From Betaproteobacteria bacterium (GTDB lineage Bacteria > Pseudomonadota > Gammaproteobacteria > Burkholderiales > Usitatibacteraceae): DNA of 64,000 bases. The notes below the pieces were generated by a model. That model worked only from the letters and a program-made list of their open reading frames with translations, searched no databases and was not told the DNA's origin. The stretch covers positions 1-64,000 of the forward strand of contig JADJEZ010000007.1 of NCBI GenBank assembly GCA_016708825.1, read 5' to 3'. This document shows, in pieces, positions 1-9,385 of the stretch (its first letter is position 1; every line of letters starts with the position of its first letter). The position numbers and the translations under genes were made by a program.

Positions 1-232
1 GCATCACCGGATCGCTCTCGAAATGGCAGCCGAAGAACCAGAGGTCCGGGCGCACGTCGAGTTCGGCCACGACCTCGCCCTTGCCGGCGGGCCCGCCGTC
101 GCTTCGGATTTTCGTGATGCGGTCGAACATCAGCATCGGCGGCAGCGGCAGGCGCGCGCTGTCCGGCCCGAACAGCTGGCCATGGCCGCAGGCGATCAGG
201 TCATCGCGGGTGTAGGCGGATTTCTGCGTCAA
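1..232 (-). CDS. fabA: 3-hydroxydecanoyl-ACP dehydratase/isomerase FabA (N-terminal part)
   Basis: FabA dehydrates 3-hydroxydecanoyl-ACP and isomerises the product, the branch point of anaerobic unsaturated fatty-acid synthesis in the cytoplasm. The minus strand reads LTQKSAYTRDDLIACGHG and later DLWFFGCHFESDPVM, which closely matches E. coli FabA residues 1-76. The catalytic His of the GCHF motif falls at residue 70. The only in-frame start after the phoR stop is TTG (232-230), preceded by a weak GAGA. That start gives the expected length before the active-site His, so I chose it. About 95 residues continue past the left edge. It lies 66 bases downstream of phoR in the same direction and may share its transcript. 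Confidence 0.85.
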   Translation of the reverse strand, partial: MTQKSAYTRDDLIACGHGQLFGPDSARLPLPPMLMFDRITKIRSDGGPAGKGEVVAELDVRPDLWFFGCHFESDPVM

Positions 233-298
233 CGCGTCGTTCTCGCGGCGATCGGAGGGGACAGGATAACCCGACCGGGAGCTGCCGCGCTCGCCGGT

Positions 299-1633
299 TT
301 ACGCGGCCCGGATGGGCGTGACCGAGGCGAGGTCCGCGGAAGCGGGAGCGAGGCGGGACGCGGGGAAGCGGCAGGTGAAGGCGCTGCCCTTGCCCGCTTC
401 GCTCGCGATGTCGAGCTGCCCCTGGTGGCGTGCCAGCACGTGCTTCACGATCGCGAGACCCAGGCCCGTGCCCCCGGAAGAGCGCGAGCGGCTGCGGTCG
501 ACGCGGTAGAAGCGTTCCGTGAGGCGCGGGATGTGCTCGGGCGCGATGCCTTCGCCGTTGTCGCGCACGCGGAGCACGGGATCGCCCTCCTCGAGGCCCC
601 AGGTGACGGTGATGTCGCCGCCGGCGGGGGTGTAGCGGATCGCGTTGGTGACCAGGTTGGTGACGGCGCTGCGCACCTCCTCGCGGCTGGCGAGGAGCCA
701 CTGGGGATCGAGCCGCGAGGCGATGCGGTGCTCGCCCCGGTTGATGCTCTCGGCCTCGACCAGCACCGACTGGACGAGCGCCGGCATGTCGATGGGCTCC
801 TCGCGCAGCGGGTAGCGCGAGTCCTCCAGCCGCGAGAGCATGAGAAGGTCCTCCACGAGCCGCTGCATGCGCTCGGCCTGGTCGGTCATCAGCTCGAGCG
901 AACGGCGGAAGAGCTTCTCGTCGGCATCCCGCGCGTCGGAAAGGGTCTCGAGAAAGCCCTTCATCACCGTGAGCGGCGTGCGCAGTTCGTGGGAGACGTT
1001 GGCGATGAAGTCGCGCCGCACGGATTCGAGCCGCTCCCAGCGCGACACGTCCCGCGAGAGCAGCAGCTTCTCGTGGTCGCCGTAGGGCACCAGTTGCACG
1101 GACAGGACCCGGTCCGATTCGCCCGACCCTTTCAGCGCGAGGGGCTCGCCGTAGTGCTGCGCGTCGAGGTAGCCCCCGAAGGCGGGTTGGCGGATCAGGT
1201 TCGTGATCGCCCGCCCGCGGTCGTCCTTGAAGGTGAGGCCGAAGTGCCGCTCGGCGGAGGGGTTCATCCACTCGATGCGGTTCGCGGCGTCGAGCACGAT
1301 CACCCCGTCGGGCATCGCCTCGCCCGCCTGGCGGAAGCGCCACAGCGCGTGCGACAGGCTCGCCCGGCTGGTGGTCTGCTGGCGCAGGATCCGGTGCAGG
1401 CGCGCATGGATGTCGCCCCACGCGCCCTCGTCGTCGGGCATCTCGTCGACCGACGGGTTGGCGAGCCAGCGCGCCAGCCGCGCGCGGGCGGCGAGCGAGA
1501 GCGCCATCGCGATCACGAGGTAGGCGAAGAGGAACAGGGCGGCGAAAACCGGCCCGAGGATGACGCCGGTGACGAGCGCGCCCACGCCGGCAATGGCGGC
1601 TAGGGAGACGAGGCGGCCGATCCAGTCGCGCAT
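299..1633 (-). CDS. phoR: Phosphate regulon sensor histidine kinase PhoR
   Basis: PhoR is the inner-membrane kinase that phosphorylates PhoB when phosphate is scarce. The 444-residue product has two N-terminal membrane segments (about 8-60), a PAS domain (about 95-190, with MPDGVIVLDAANRIEWMNPS), a HisKA H-box FIANVSHELRTPLT with the phospho-acceptor His, and a HATPase domain with N-box NLVTNAIRYTP, G1 box DNGEGI and GGTGLGLAIVKHV. The start at 1633 was chosen because the membrane segment follows directly; a longer reading adds an unlikely leader that runs into a palindromic element. It follows phoB by 88 bases, the usual phoB-phoR order. Confidence 0.93.
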   Translation of the reverse strand: MRDWIGRLVSLAAIAGVGALVTGVILGPVFAALFLFAYLVIAMALSLAARARLARWLANPSVDEMPDDEGAWGDIHARLHRILRQQTTSRASLSHALWRFRQAGEAMPDGVIVLDAANRIEWMNPSAERHFGLTFKDDRGRAITNLIRQPAFGGYLDAQHYGEPLALKGSGESDRVLSVQLVPYGDHEKLLLSRDVSRWERLESVRRDFIANVSHELRTPLTVMKGFLETLSDARDADEKLFRRSLELMTDQAERMQRLVEDLLMLSRLEDSRYPLREEPIDMPALVQSVLVEAESINRGEHRIASRLDPQWLLASREEVRSAVTNLVTNAIRYTPAGGDITVTWGLEEGDPVLRVRDNGEGIAPEHIPRLTERFYRVDRSRSRSSGGTGLGLAIVKHVLARHQGQLDIASEAGKGSAFTCRFPASRLAPASADLASVTPIRAA

Positions 1634-1674
1634 AAGGAATTTGCGTCTTCGAGCGACGCCCCGATTATCGCAGG

Positions 1675-1721
1675 AATGGGGGAGCGTCCCCATTTGCGGC
1701 GAAATGGGGGACGTTCCCCGA

Positions 1722-1728
<7 letters not shown>
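1675..1728. repeat. REP-like palindromic element, copy set 1
   Basis: Two near-palindromic units, ATGGGGGAGCGTCCCCAT (1676-1693) and GGGGGACGTTCCCC (1706-1719), sit between phoB and phoR and run up to the phoB stop codon. The same core, GGGGA(G/C)CGTCCCC or its complement, recurs at 8454-8546 and 57354-57388 but was not noticed elsewhere. The form (short G/C palindrome, paired copies, intergenic) is that of REP sequences. Confidence 0.6.
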
Positions 1729-2420
<692 letters not shown>

Positions 2421-2477
2421 GGGGTTCCGGGAAGGCGAGGCGAGACGCCATGGTACGGGGACGGCGTGACGGAATCG

Positions 2478-5400
2478 TTACAGGCCGACCACCCGCCCGC
2501 CCCGCGCCCGCGCAAGCAGCGCGCGGGCATCGGCCTTCGGTGCCGGCCTTCCCAGGTGGTATCCCTGCATCTCGTGGCAGCCGTGCAGCCGCAGGAACTG
2601 CACCTGCTCCGGCGTCTCGACTCCCTCGGCGACCACGGTGAGACGAAGGCTCTGCGCCATGGCGAGCACGGGGCGGGGGATCGCCATGCTCGGGGCCCGG
2701 CCGGGGATCTCGGCGACGAACGAGCGGTCGATCTTCAGGCGGTCGATCGGCAGACGCTGCAGGTAGGCGAGCGAGGAGTAGCCGGTGCCGAAATCGTCCA
2801 TCGTGATGCTCACGCCCATCTGCTTCGCCTGCGTGAGGAACGCGACCGCGGTGTCCGGGTTGTGCATGACGATGCTCTCGGTGATCTCGAGATCCAGCCG
2901 GGACGCATTGCTTCGGGTCTGCCGCAGGACGCGCGCGACATCCTTCAGGAGGTCCCCCTTCATGAGCTGGCGCACGGAGAGGTTCACCGACATCCGCACC
3001 TCGGGGAGCCCCGCCGCCTCCCAGGCCTGGTGGGCCGCGCAGGCGGTCATGAGGACCCATTCCCCGATCGGCACGATCAGCCCCGTCTCCTCGGCGATCG
3101 GGATGAAGTCGTCGGGCTGCACCAGTCCCCGCTTCGGATGCAGCCAGCGCAGCAGCGCCTCGAAGCCCGTCAGCCGGCCGTCGCGCACGTCGAACTGCGG
3201 CTGGTAGTGCAGCAGCAGCTCGTTTCGCTCGAGCGCGCGGCGAAGATCCGACTCGAGCGTCAGGTGCTCGAGGGTGTGGACGTTGAGCGCCGCGGAGTAG
3301 AACTGGAAGGTGTTGCGGCCCAGTTCCTTCGCCCGGTACATGGCGATGTCGGCGTTCTTCAGCAACGTCGCGGCATCCTCGCCGTCCTCGGGATAGGTGC
3401 TCACGCCGATGCTCGCGGTGGTGCTCAGTTCCCGCGCCGCGATCAGCGCGGTCCTCGCGAGCGCCACCAGCAGCTTGCGCGCGATCCTGCGCACCGTGGC
3501 CGCGCCCGTGGTCTCCTCGAGCAGCACCACGAACTCGTCGCCCCCCAGGCGCGCGACGGTGTCGCTTTCGCGCACGATCGCGGTCATGCGCGCGGCCATC
3601 TCGCGCAGCAGCTCGTCCCCGGCCTCGTGGCCGAGGGAATCGTTGATCACCTTGAAGCGGTCGAGGTCGACGAACAGCACCGAAAGGCGCCGCCCGTGCC
3701 GCTGCGCGAGCGCGATGGCGTGCGCGAGCCGCTGGTTGAAGAGCGTGCGGTTGGGAAGGCCGGTGAGCGCGTCGTGCGTGGCGACGTAGCGCAGCGACGC
3801 CTCGGCATTGGTGCGCACGACGTACTGCCCGATCTGGCTGCCGATCGAGTGCACCGTCCGGACCAGCGCCTCGTCGGGCTGGCGGACTTCGCGGTGGAAG
3901 AACTCGATGGCTCCGAGCACATCGTTCGCGATGAGCAGCGGGAAGGCGAACGCCGCGCGCAGGCCCGCCCGGGTGGCGAGGTCCCGGCGCCGGAATCCGT
4001 CGTCCTGGGCGAGGTCCGCGATCCAGATCGGATTGTGCGTCTCGAAGGTGCGCTGCAGCAGGCCCTTGCCGCGCTCGATGGGCGAGATCGTCCTGCGCGC
4101 GCTCGCGTCGACGAAGCCGCGGATGGCGTCGTCGTCGACGCTCCAGCTCCCCAGGCAGCGGAAGCGGTTGGTGTCCTGGTCGATGATCCAGCAAGCGCCG
4201 CACTGCCAGTCCATGGTCTCGCCGAAGCTGCGCAGGACGAGCGGGATCGCGTCTTCCAGGTTCGACGACTCGGCGATAACGCGCGAGACCGCCACCTCCA
4301 TCGCCAGTCGCTGCTCGGCCTGCTTGCGCTCGGAGATGTCCGCCGCCACGGCGATGATCCCGGTGATGTTGCCTTCCGCATCGCGCAACTGCCCCACGAA
4401 GGCGTCGATGTCGATGAGGCTCCCGTCGCGCCGCCGCCGGCGCGCCTCGACCTTGAAGGGGGGCTCGCCTGCCAGCAGCCGCGCGCGCAATGCGTCGGAG
4501 GCGGCGCGCGCCTCGTCCGAAACGCTGGGCAGGGGCCGGCCGAGGACTTCCGCCGCCTTCCACCCGTACATTTCCTCCGCGGCGGGATTCCAGCTCGTGA
4601 GCAGGCCCTGCCGGTCCCTCGTATAGATGGCGAGCGGCGAGGACTCGATCAGCATCTGCAGTTGCTGGTTGGTCGCGCGAAGCGTCGCCTCGCTGCGCTC
4701 AAGCCCCTCTTCGGCGCGCTTGCGCTCCGAGATGTCCTGCACGACGGCGATCAGGTAGCGCACCCTGCCCGCCGGGTCGCGGGCGGCCGAGACCGTCCGC
4801 CTCGCCCAGAGGATCTCGCCGTCCTTGCGCACGAACCGCAGCTCGCTGGTGGGCGATGGCTCGTCCTGCTTTCCCGGAGCATCGCCTCCCGGTTCGCGTC
4901 CGCGGTCGTCCGGGTGGGTGAGGTCGCTCTCGCGCCTGCCGATCAGTTCCTCGCTGCGGTAGCCGAGCATTTCGCAGAAGCGCTGGTTCGCCCCGGAGAG
5001 CGCGCCGTCGAGCCCCACCTGCACGATGCCGACCGCCGCCTGTTCGAAGATGTCGCGGTAGCGGCGCTCGAGCTGGCGGCTCTCGGTCACGTCGATGATG
5101 GTGCCGATGAGCCCCGCGACCCTTCCGGCGGCGTCGGTGAAGGTGGCCTTGCAGTAGATCGCCTCGCGCTCGCTGCCGTCGGGCAGGGTGATGGTGGTTT
5201 CGTGGGTCTGCGTTCCCGGGTTTCGCCAGAGCGCTTCGTCCATCTCGTGCAGGCGCTGCGCGAGGGCGGCGTCATGCGGATAGAGCTCGTGCACCGTCTT
5301 GCCGACGAAGGACTGCCGGGGTATGCCGAAGTAAGCCTCCCAGGCGCGGTTGACGCCGAGATAGCGGCCCCCCGTGTCCTTGAAGAAGATGGGATTGGGC

Positions 5401-6553
5401 AGGGCCTCCATCAGCGTCTGCGTCGCGCGCTGCGCCTCCGCAAGGCGCGCCTCGCTTTCGCGCAGGTCGCGGGTGATGTGCGCGGCAATGCGCACCGCAT
5501 GGCGGCTGGTGTTCGAAAGCGAGTAGAGGAACCCGGCGAGCAGCGCGCTCAAGGCGAGCCCCATCCCCAGGGTGATGGGAGGCAGGAGGCTTCCGGAGTT
5601 CTCGAACCGCGACCGCGGCGCGTCGAAGCGAAGCTCCCATTGCCGGCCGCCGAACTCGAGCGAGCCGGTCCACTCGAAAGCTTCGGTCCTGCGGGGCCCG
5701 TGCGAGGCCTCGAAGATCGGATTGCCCGCGGCGACCCCCGCCGCCGCACCGGCGCCACCGGTGGCCGGCGCGTCGAATATCCGCAGCGCGATGTCGCCGC
5801 ACAGCGTGTTCGCGAGGATGTCCTCGACCACGTCGCGGATGCGGATCGTGACGCCGACCATGCCCGCGAAGGCGCGCCGGCGTTCCTCCACCGAGCCGAG
5901 TGGCAGGTCCGGGCGGTAGACGGCCAGCCGCAGGACGATGCCGGGGCTTTGCGGAGATCGGACTGCAGCAGGATGCGCTCCGTGGCGACCACGCGGCCGG
6001 AGTCGCGCGCCTTCTCGACGATGGCGTTGCGCGCCGGATCGGAGGCGATATCGAAGCCCAGGCCGCTGCGGTTCAGCCGCATCGGCTCCATGTAGGTCAG
6101 GGGCACGTAGGCCAGTCGGTCGCCCGGGGGGCGGACCCTGAAATCCGGGTAACCGGAAGCCTCGACGCTCGCGTCCGCGCGGACGGCGCGCTCGAAATCG
6201 GCCCTGTCGTCGTGCGGGACGACCGGTGCGTAGGTGATCGATCGCACCTGCGGATAGCGGTGCGGCAGACCCAGGCTTTCGACGTAACGGTGGAACGCCG
6301 CGCGCGAGACGCCGGGCGTGGCATGGAAGAGCCCCTGCACGCCGTACAGGACGTCGACGTAGCTGCTCAGGCGGGACTGGATCTCGTTGCGGATCTCGAG
6401 GGTCGCGTCCTCGAAGCTCGAGCGCGCGTTTCTCTCCACCTGGGCGCCGGTCCATCGCCAGGCGACGATCGAGAGCGCAATGCCCGCGACCAGCACGATC
6501 CCCGCGGCCACATGGCCGGCGCTGCTGGCGCGCAGCTCCCGCGATGACTGCAT
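2478..6553 (-). CDS. CHASE-PAS-GAF-GGDEF-EAL cyclic-di-GMP protein (one frameshift)
   Basis: A membrane sensor joining a periplasmic CHASE domain to diguanylate cyclase and phosphodiesterase modules. In order (about 1358 residues after repair): N-terminal membrane segment (about 14-32), CHASE (about 50-290), second membrane segment (about 330), three PAS domains (FFKDTGGRYLGVNRAWEAYF; GIVQVGLDGALSGANQRFCE; IYTRDRQGLLTSWNPAAEE), a GAF domain, GGDEF with intact signature RLGGDEFVVLL, and EAL with intact FEALLRW. Both catalytic signatures are present, so either activity is possible. The frame breaks near 5941-5946, next to a C/G run; the reading before and after it joins cleanly (LRKAP then GIVLRLAVYR), which suggests a sequencing error. 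The start at 6553 gives a short basic leader before the first membrane segment. Confidence 0.85.
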
Positions 6554-6737
6554 GGGCGGCTCCCGGCGATCCCGGTTCAAGAGGCGTTCAGGGGCGCACG
6601 GCACGGCGCTTCCGCACCGGCGCCATCTTGCCATTTCAGGGTAGCAGGTTCCGCGGCCCATTCGGTTCGGGTGGGGCCGCGCGATGGCCGGTCCGATCCG
6701 TGGGAAAATGGCGCCTCACACCGAACGCAAGCGCGCC

Positions 6738-7103
6738 ATGAATCCCAAGAGCCCCCGCCCCACCGAGATCAAGCTGCACCAGAAGTCGCGCCTCCTCGAG
6801 GTCGCCTTCGACGACGGCAAGCAGTTTTCCCTGCCCTGCGAATACCTGCGCGTCTTCTCGCCGTCGGCGGAGGTGCGCGGCCACGGCCCCGGGCAGGAGG
6901 TCCTCCAGGTGGGCAAGCGCGACGTGGAGATCAAGGAGATCGAGCCCGTCGGCGTCTACGCCGTGAAGCTCGCTTTTTCCGATGGCCACGACACGGGCCT
7001 CTACTCCTGGGAATACCTCTACGAGCTGGGAGAAAAGCAGGAGTCGAGCTGGAAGAGCTACCTCGCGCGCATGGAGCAGGCGGGCGCTTCCCGCGACAAA
7101 TGA
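6738..7103 (+). CDS. DUF971 domain protein
   Basis: A 121-residue protein that is almost entirely a DUF971 domain, the small fold also found at the N-terminus of gamma-butyrobetaine hydroxylase-like enzymes. Features seen: FDDGKQFSLPCEYLRVFSPSAEV near residues 23-45, and the C-terminal DGHDTGLYSWEYLYELG. The start at 6738 (MNPKSPRPTEIKLHQKS) was chosen because the domain begins at once; upstream in-frame starts add a non-conserved leader. Its stop overlaps the ubiE start (ATGA), so the two are translationally coupled. This neighbourhood with ubiE is common in beta- and gammaproteobacteria, but the biochemical role is not established. Confidence 0.85.
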   Translation: MNPKSPRPTEIKLHQKSRLLEVAFDDGKQFSLPCEYLRVFSPSAEVRGHGPGQEVLQVGKRDVEIKEIEPVGVYAVKLAFSDGHDTGLYSWEYLYELGEKQESSWKSYLARMEQAGASRDK

Positions 7104-7837
7104 GCGACAAGACCACCCACTTCGGCTTCACCGAGGTGCGCGAGGCGGAGAAGGCCGCGCGGGTGGAGGAGGTGTTCAGCTCGGTCGCTGGCAACTACGA
7201 CCGCATGAACGACCTCATGTCCCTCGGCATGCACCGGCTGTGGAAGCGCTTCGCGATTTCCATGGCGGACGTGCGCCCTGGTAGCCGCGTGCTCGACGTG
7301 GCCTCCGGCAGCGGCGACCTGGCGCTCGCGTTCGCGAAGCGCGCCGGGCCCGAAGGCCTGGTGGTGATGACGGACATCAACGGCGCCATGCTCCAGGTCG
7401 GCCGCGACAAGGTGCTCGACCACGGCCGCATGGCCCCGCCCGCGATATGCAACGGGGAGCGGCTCCCGTTTCCCGACGACACGTTCGACTGCGTCACGAT
7501 CGCCTTCGGCCTGCGCAACTTCACGGACAAGGCGCGAGGGTTGGCGGAGATGACGCGCGTCGCGCGCCCCGGCGGGCGCGTGCTCGTGCTCGAGTTCTCG
7601 AAAGTGTGGAAGCCGCTCGCGAAGCCCTACGACACCTATTCGTTCACGGTGCTGCCGTGGCTCGGCAAGCGCGTGGCGAAGGACGAAGCGGCCTACCAGT
7701 ACCTGGCCGAATCCATCCGCATGCACCCGGACCAGGAGACGCTCAAGGCCATGATGGCGGCCGCGGGGCTCGTGCGGGCCGAATACTTCAACCTCACGCT
7801 GGGCGTGGTGGCGCTGCACCGCGGCTTCAAGCCGTGA
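7100..7837 (+). CDS. ubiE: Ubiquinone/menaquinone biosynthesis C-methyltransferase UbiE
   Basis: UbiE is a SAM-dependent enzyme that C-methylates the quinone ring in ubiquinone (and, where present, menaquinone) synthesis. The 245-residue protein starts MSDKTTHFGFTEV and has the SAM motif I VLDVASGSGDLALAF (about residues 65-80), then MTDINGAML, FPDDTFDCVTIAFGLRNF, and the UbiE C-terminal signature YQYLAESIRMHPDQETL. ATG 7100 overlaps the stop of the DUF971 gene, and its own stop overlaps the ubiJ start by one base, so the three genes form a tight operon. No sign of transfer or damage. Confidence 0.95.
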   Translation: MSDKTTHFGFTEVREAEKAARVEEVFSSVAGNYDRMNDLMSLGMHRLWKRFAISMADVRPGSRVLDVASGSGDLALAFAKRAGPEGLVVMTDINGAMLQVGRDKVLDHGRMAPPAICNGERLPFPDDTFDCVTIAFGLRNFTDKARGLAEMTRVARPGGRVLVLEFSKVWKPLAKPYDTYSFTVLPWLGKRVAKDEAAYQYLAESIRMHPDQETLKAMMAAAGLVRAEYFNLTLGVVALHRGFKP

Positions 7838-8436
7838 TGGCCGAAGTCCCGGCCGCGCTCGCCGCCCGCGCGATCAACCGGCTCACCGCCGCAACACCCC
7901 TTGCCCGCGAGCGCCTGGCGCGCTTCGCCGGGAAGACCGCGGCGTTCCGCGTGGGCCCCGTCTCCGTGGCGCTCACCGTGCAAACGACCGGCGAGGTGCT
8001 CGCGGCCGTGGGGGAATCCCCGCCGGATCTCGAGGTGCGCCTCTCGCCCTTCCTGCTGCCGCGCCTCGCGGCCCATGACGAAAGCGCCTACGGCGACGTC
8101 GAGACCACGGGCGACCTGGAATTCGCGGGCGAAGTCGCCTTTCTCGCGAAGCACCTGCGCTGGGACGTGGAGGAGGATCTTTCGAGGGTCGTGGGAGACG
8201 CCGCCGCGCACCGCGCCGTGTCGGCCGCCCGCGGCGCTGCCGCCTGGGGAAAGGACGCTTCCGAACGCCTCGCCGCCGGCGCCGCCGAGTACTGGACCGA
8301 GGAAGACCCCCTCATCGCCACGCGCGTGAAGGTGGACGGCTTCGTCGCCGGCGTCACCGAGCTTCGCGACGCCGTCGAGCGTCTCGACAAGCGCATCGCG
8401 CTTCTCGAAAAAGGGAACGCCTCCCCCTCTTCATGA
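7837..8436 (+). CDS. ubiJ: Ubiquinone biosynthesis accessory factor UbiJ (SCP2 domain)
   Basis: UbiJ is a lipid-binding accessory protein of the aerobic ubiquinone complex. The 199-residue product has an SCP2-like domain (about 15-120, with VALTVQTTGEVLAAVGESPPD and TTGDLEFAGEVAFLAKHLRWD) and a C-terminal coiled coil (VTELRDAVERLDKRIALLEK). The start overlaps the ubiE stop (TGATG at 7835-7839), and this ubiE-ubiJ order is the normal context that supports the name. The usual third partner, ubiB, is not next: it lies at 57448-58965, and an EamA permease and REP-like repeats follow here instead. Confidence 0.88.
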   Translation: MAEVPAALAARAINRLTAATPLARERLARFAGKTAAFRVGPVSVALTVQTTGEVLAAVGESPPDLEVRLSPFLLPRLAAHDESAYGDVETTGDLEFAGEVAFLAKHLRWDVEEDLSRVVGDAAAHRAVSAARGAAAWGKDASERLAAGAAEYWTEEDPLIATRVKVDGFVAGVTELRDAVERLDKRIALLEKGNASPSS

Positions 8437-8453
8437 CGCGCCACCACGAAAAT

Positions 8454-8546
8454 CGGGGACGCTCCCCCTTTTTCCGGAAATAGGGGAGCGTCCCCAATTC
8501 ACGAGTTCGATGGACATGCATAGGGGAGCGTCCCCGTTTTCGGGGG
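8454..8546. repeat. REP-like palindromic element, copy set 2
   Basis: Three copies of the core: GGGGACGCTCCCC (8455-8467, inverted), then GGGGAGCGTCCCC at 8483-8495 and at 8523-8535. The first two face each other across TTTTTCCGGAAATA and could fold into one hairpin after ubiJ. The third copy overlaps the apparent 5' end of the EamA gene, so the true start of that gene may lie after the repeat. Confidence 0.6.
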
Positions 8547-9385
8547 TGGCGCTCATCGTCGTGTCGGCGTGCGCATTCGGCGCGATGGCGATCTTCGCGC
8601 GCGCGGCTTACGCGGGCGGCGCCAACGTGACGGGCATCCTCGCCGCGCGTTTCGCGATCGCGGGCGTATTGCTCGCGGCGGTGATGGTGGCCACGGGCAG
8701 GCGCTGGCCGCGCGGCCGGCCCCTCGCGGTGGCGGTCGGCATGGGCGCGGTGGGCTACGTCGGGCAGGCGGTGTGCTTCTTCGCGGCGCTCAACCACGCC
8801 TCGGCCGGGCTCGTGGCGCTCCTGCTCTACGCCTATCCGACGCTCGTCGTGCTGCTGTCGGCCGCTTTCCTGGGCGAGCGGCTGACGGCGATGAAGATCG
8901 CGATCCTGGCGGCGAGCTTCGCGGGGCTCGCGATCATGCTCGGCGGCGGGCAGGGCACGGCCACGGGCATCGCCCTCGCGCTCGGGGCGGCGGCGTTCTA
9001 CTCCATATATATCCTGGTCGGCGCCCGCGAGCTTGCGCACACCGATGCGCTCGCGAGCACCACCATCGTCTGCCTTTCCGCGGCCGTGGTGCTCTCGCTC
9101 TCGGCCCTCGTCACCGAACCGCGCTTTCCCGGCGCGTGGTGGGGGTGGGCGGCGATCGGCGCCATCGCGATCGTCTCGACGGTGGCCGCGATCCTCGCCT
9201 TCTTCGCGGGATTGAAGCGCGTGGGGCCGGCAGTCGCGTCCATGGTCTCCACGCTCGAGCCGGTGATCACCGTGGCGCTCGCCTGGCTGGTGCTGGGGGA
9301 AAGCCTCACGCCGTTGCAGCTCGGCGGCGGGATCCTCGTGCTTGCCTGCGCCGCTCTCCTGGCCCGCGCGAGAAACTCGGGATAA
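8510..9385 (+). CDS. EamA/DMT-family permease
   Basis: A 10-TMS drug/metabolite-transporter-family inner-membrane protein of 291 residues; the substrate cannot be told from sequence. Two EamA repeats are visible: residues about 13-140 (VALIVVSACAFGAMAIFARA at the start, ALLLYAYPTLVVLLSA near the end) and about 150-288 (IALALGAAAFYSIYILVGAR, then STLEPVITVALAWLVLGE). The second repeat carries the typical LEP followed by GE motif. The ATG at 8510 lies beside a REP-like core, and the first 12 residues look like read-through repeat; GTG at 8546 would start exactly at the first membrane segment and is a good alternative. The stop overlaps the next start by one base. Confidence 0.85.
   Translation: MDMHRGASPFSGVALIVVSACAFGAMAIFARAAYAGGANVTGILAARFAIAGVLLAAVMVATGRRWPRGRPLAVAVGMGAVGYVGQAVCFFAALNHASAGLVALLLYAYPTLVVLLSAAFLGERLTAMKIAILAASFAGLAIMLGGGQGTATGIALALGAAAFYSIYILVGARELAHTDALASTTIVCLSAAVVLSLSALVTEPRFPGAWWGWAAIGAIAIVSTVAAILAFFAGLKRVGPAVASMVSTLEPVITVALAWLVLGESLTPLQLGGGILVLACAALLARARNSG

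Noticed and set aside
2421..2477. Pho box before phoB
   Set aside because: No pair of CTGTCAT-like repeats with the right spacing is visible in this short gap.
8510..8545. The first 12 codons of the EamA gene as firm coding sequence
   Set aside because: They overlap a REP-like core and precede the first membrane segment; GTG 8546 may be the start, so the 5' end is left uncertain.
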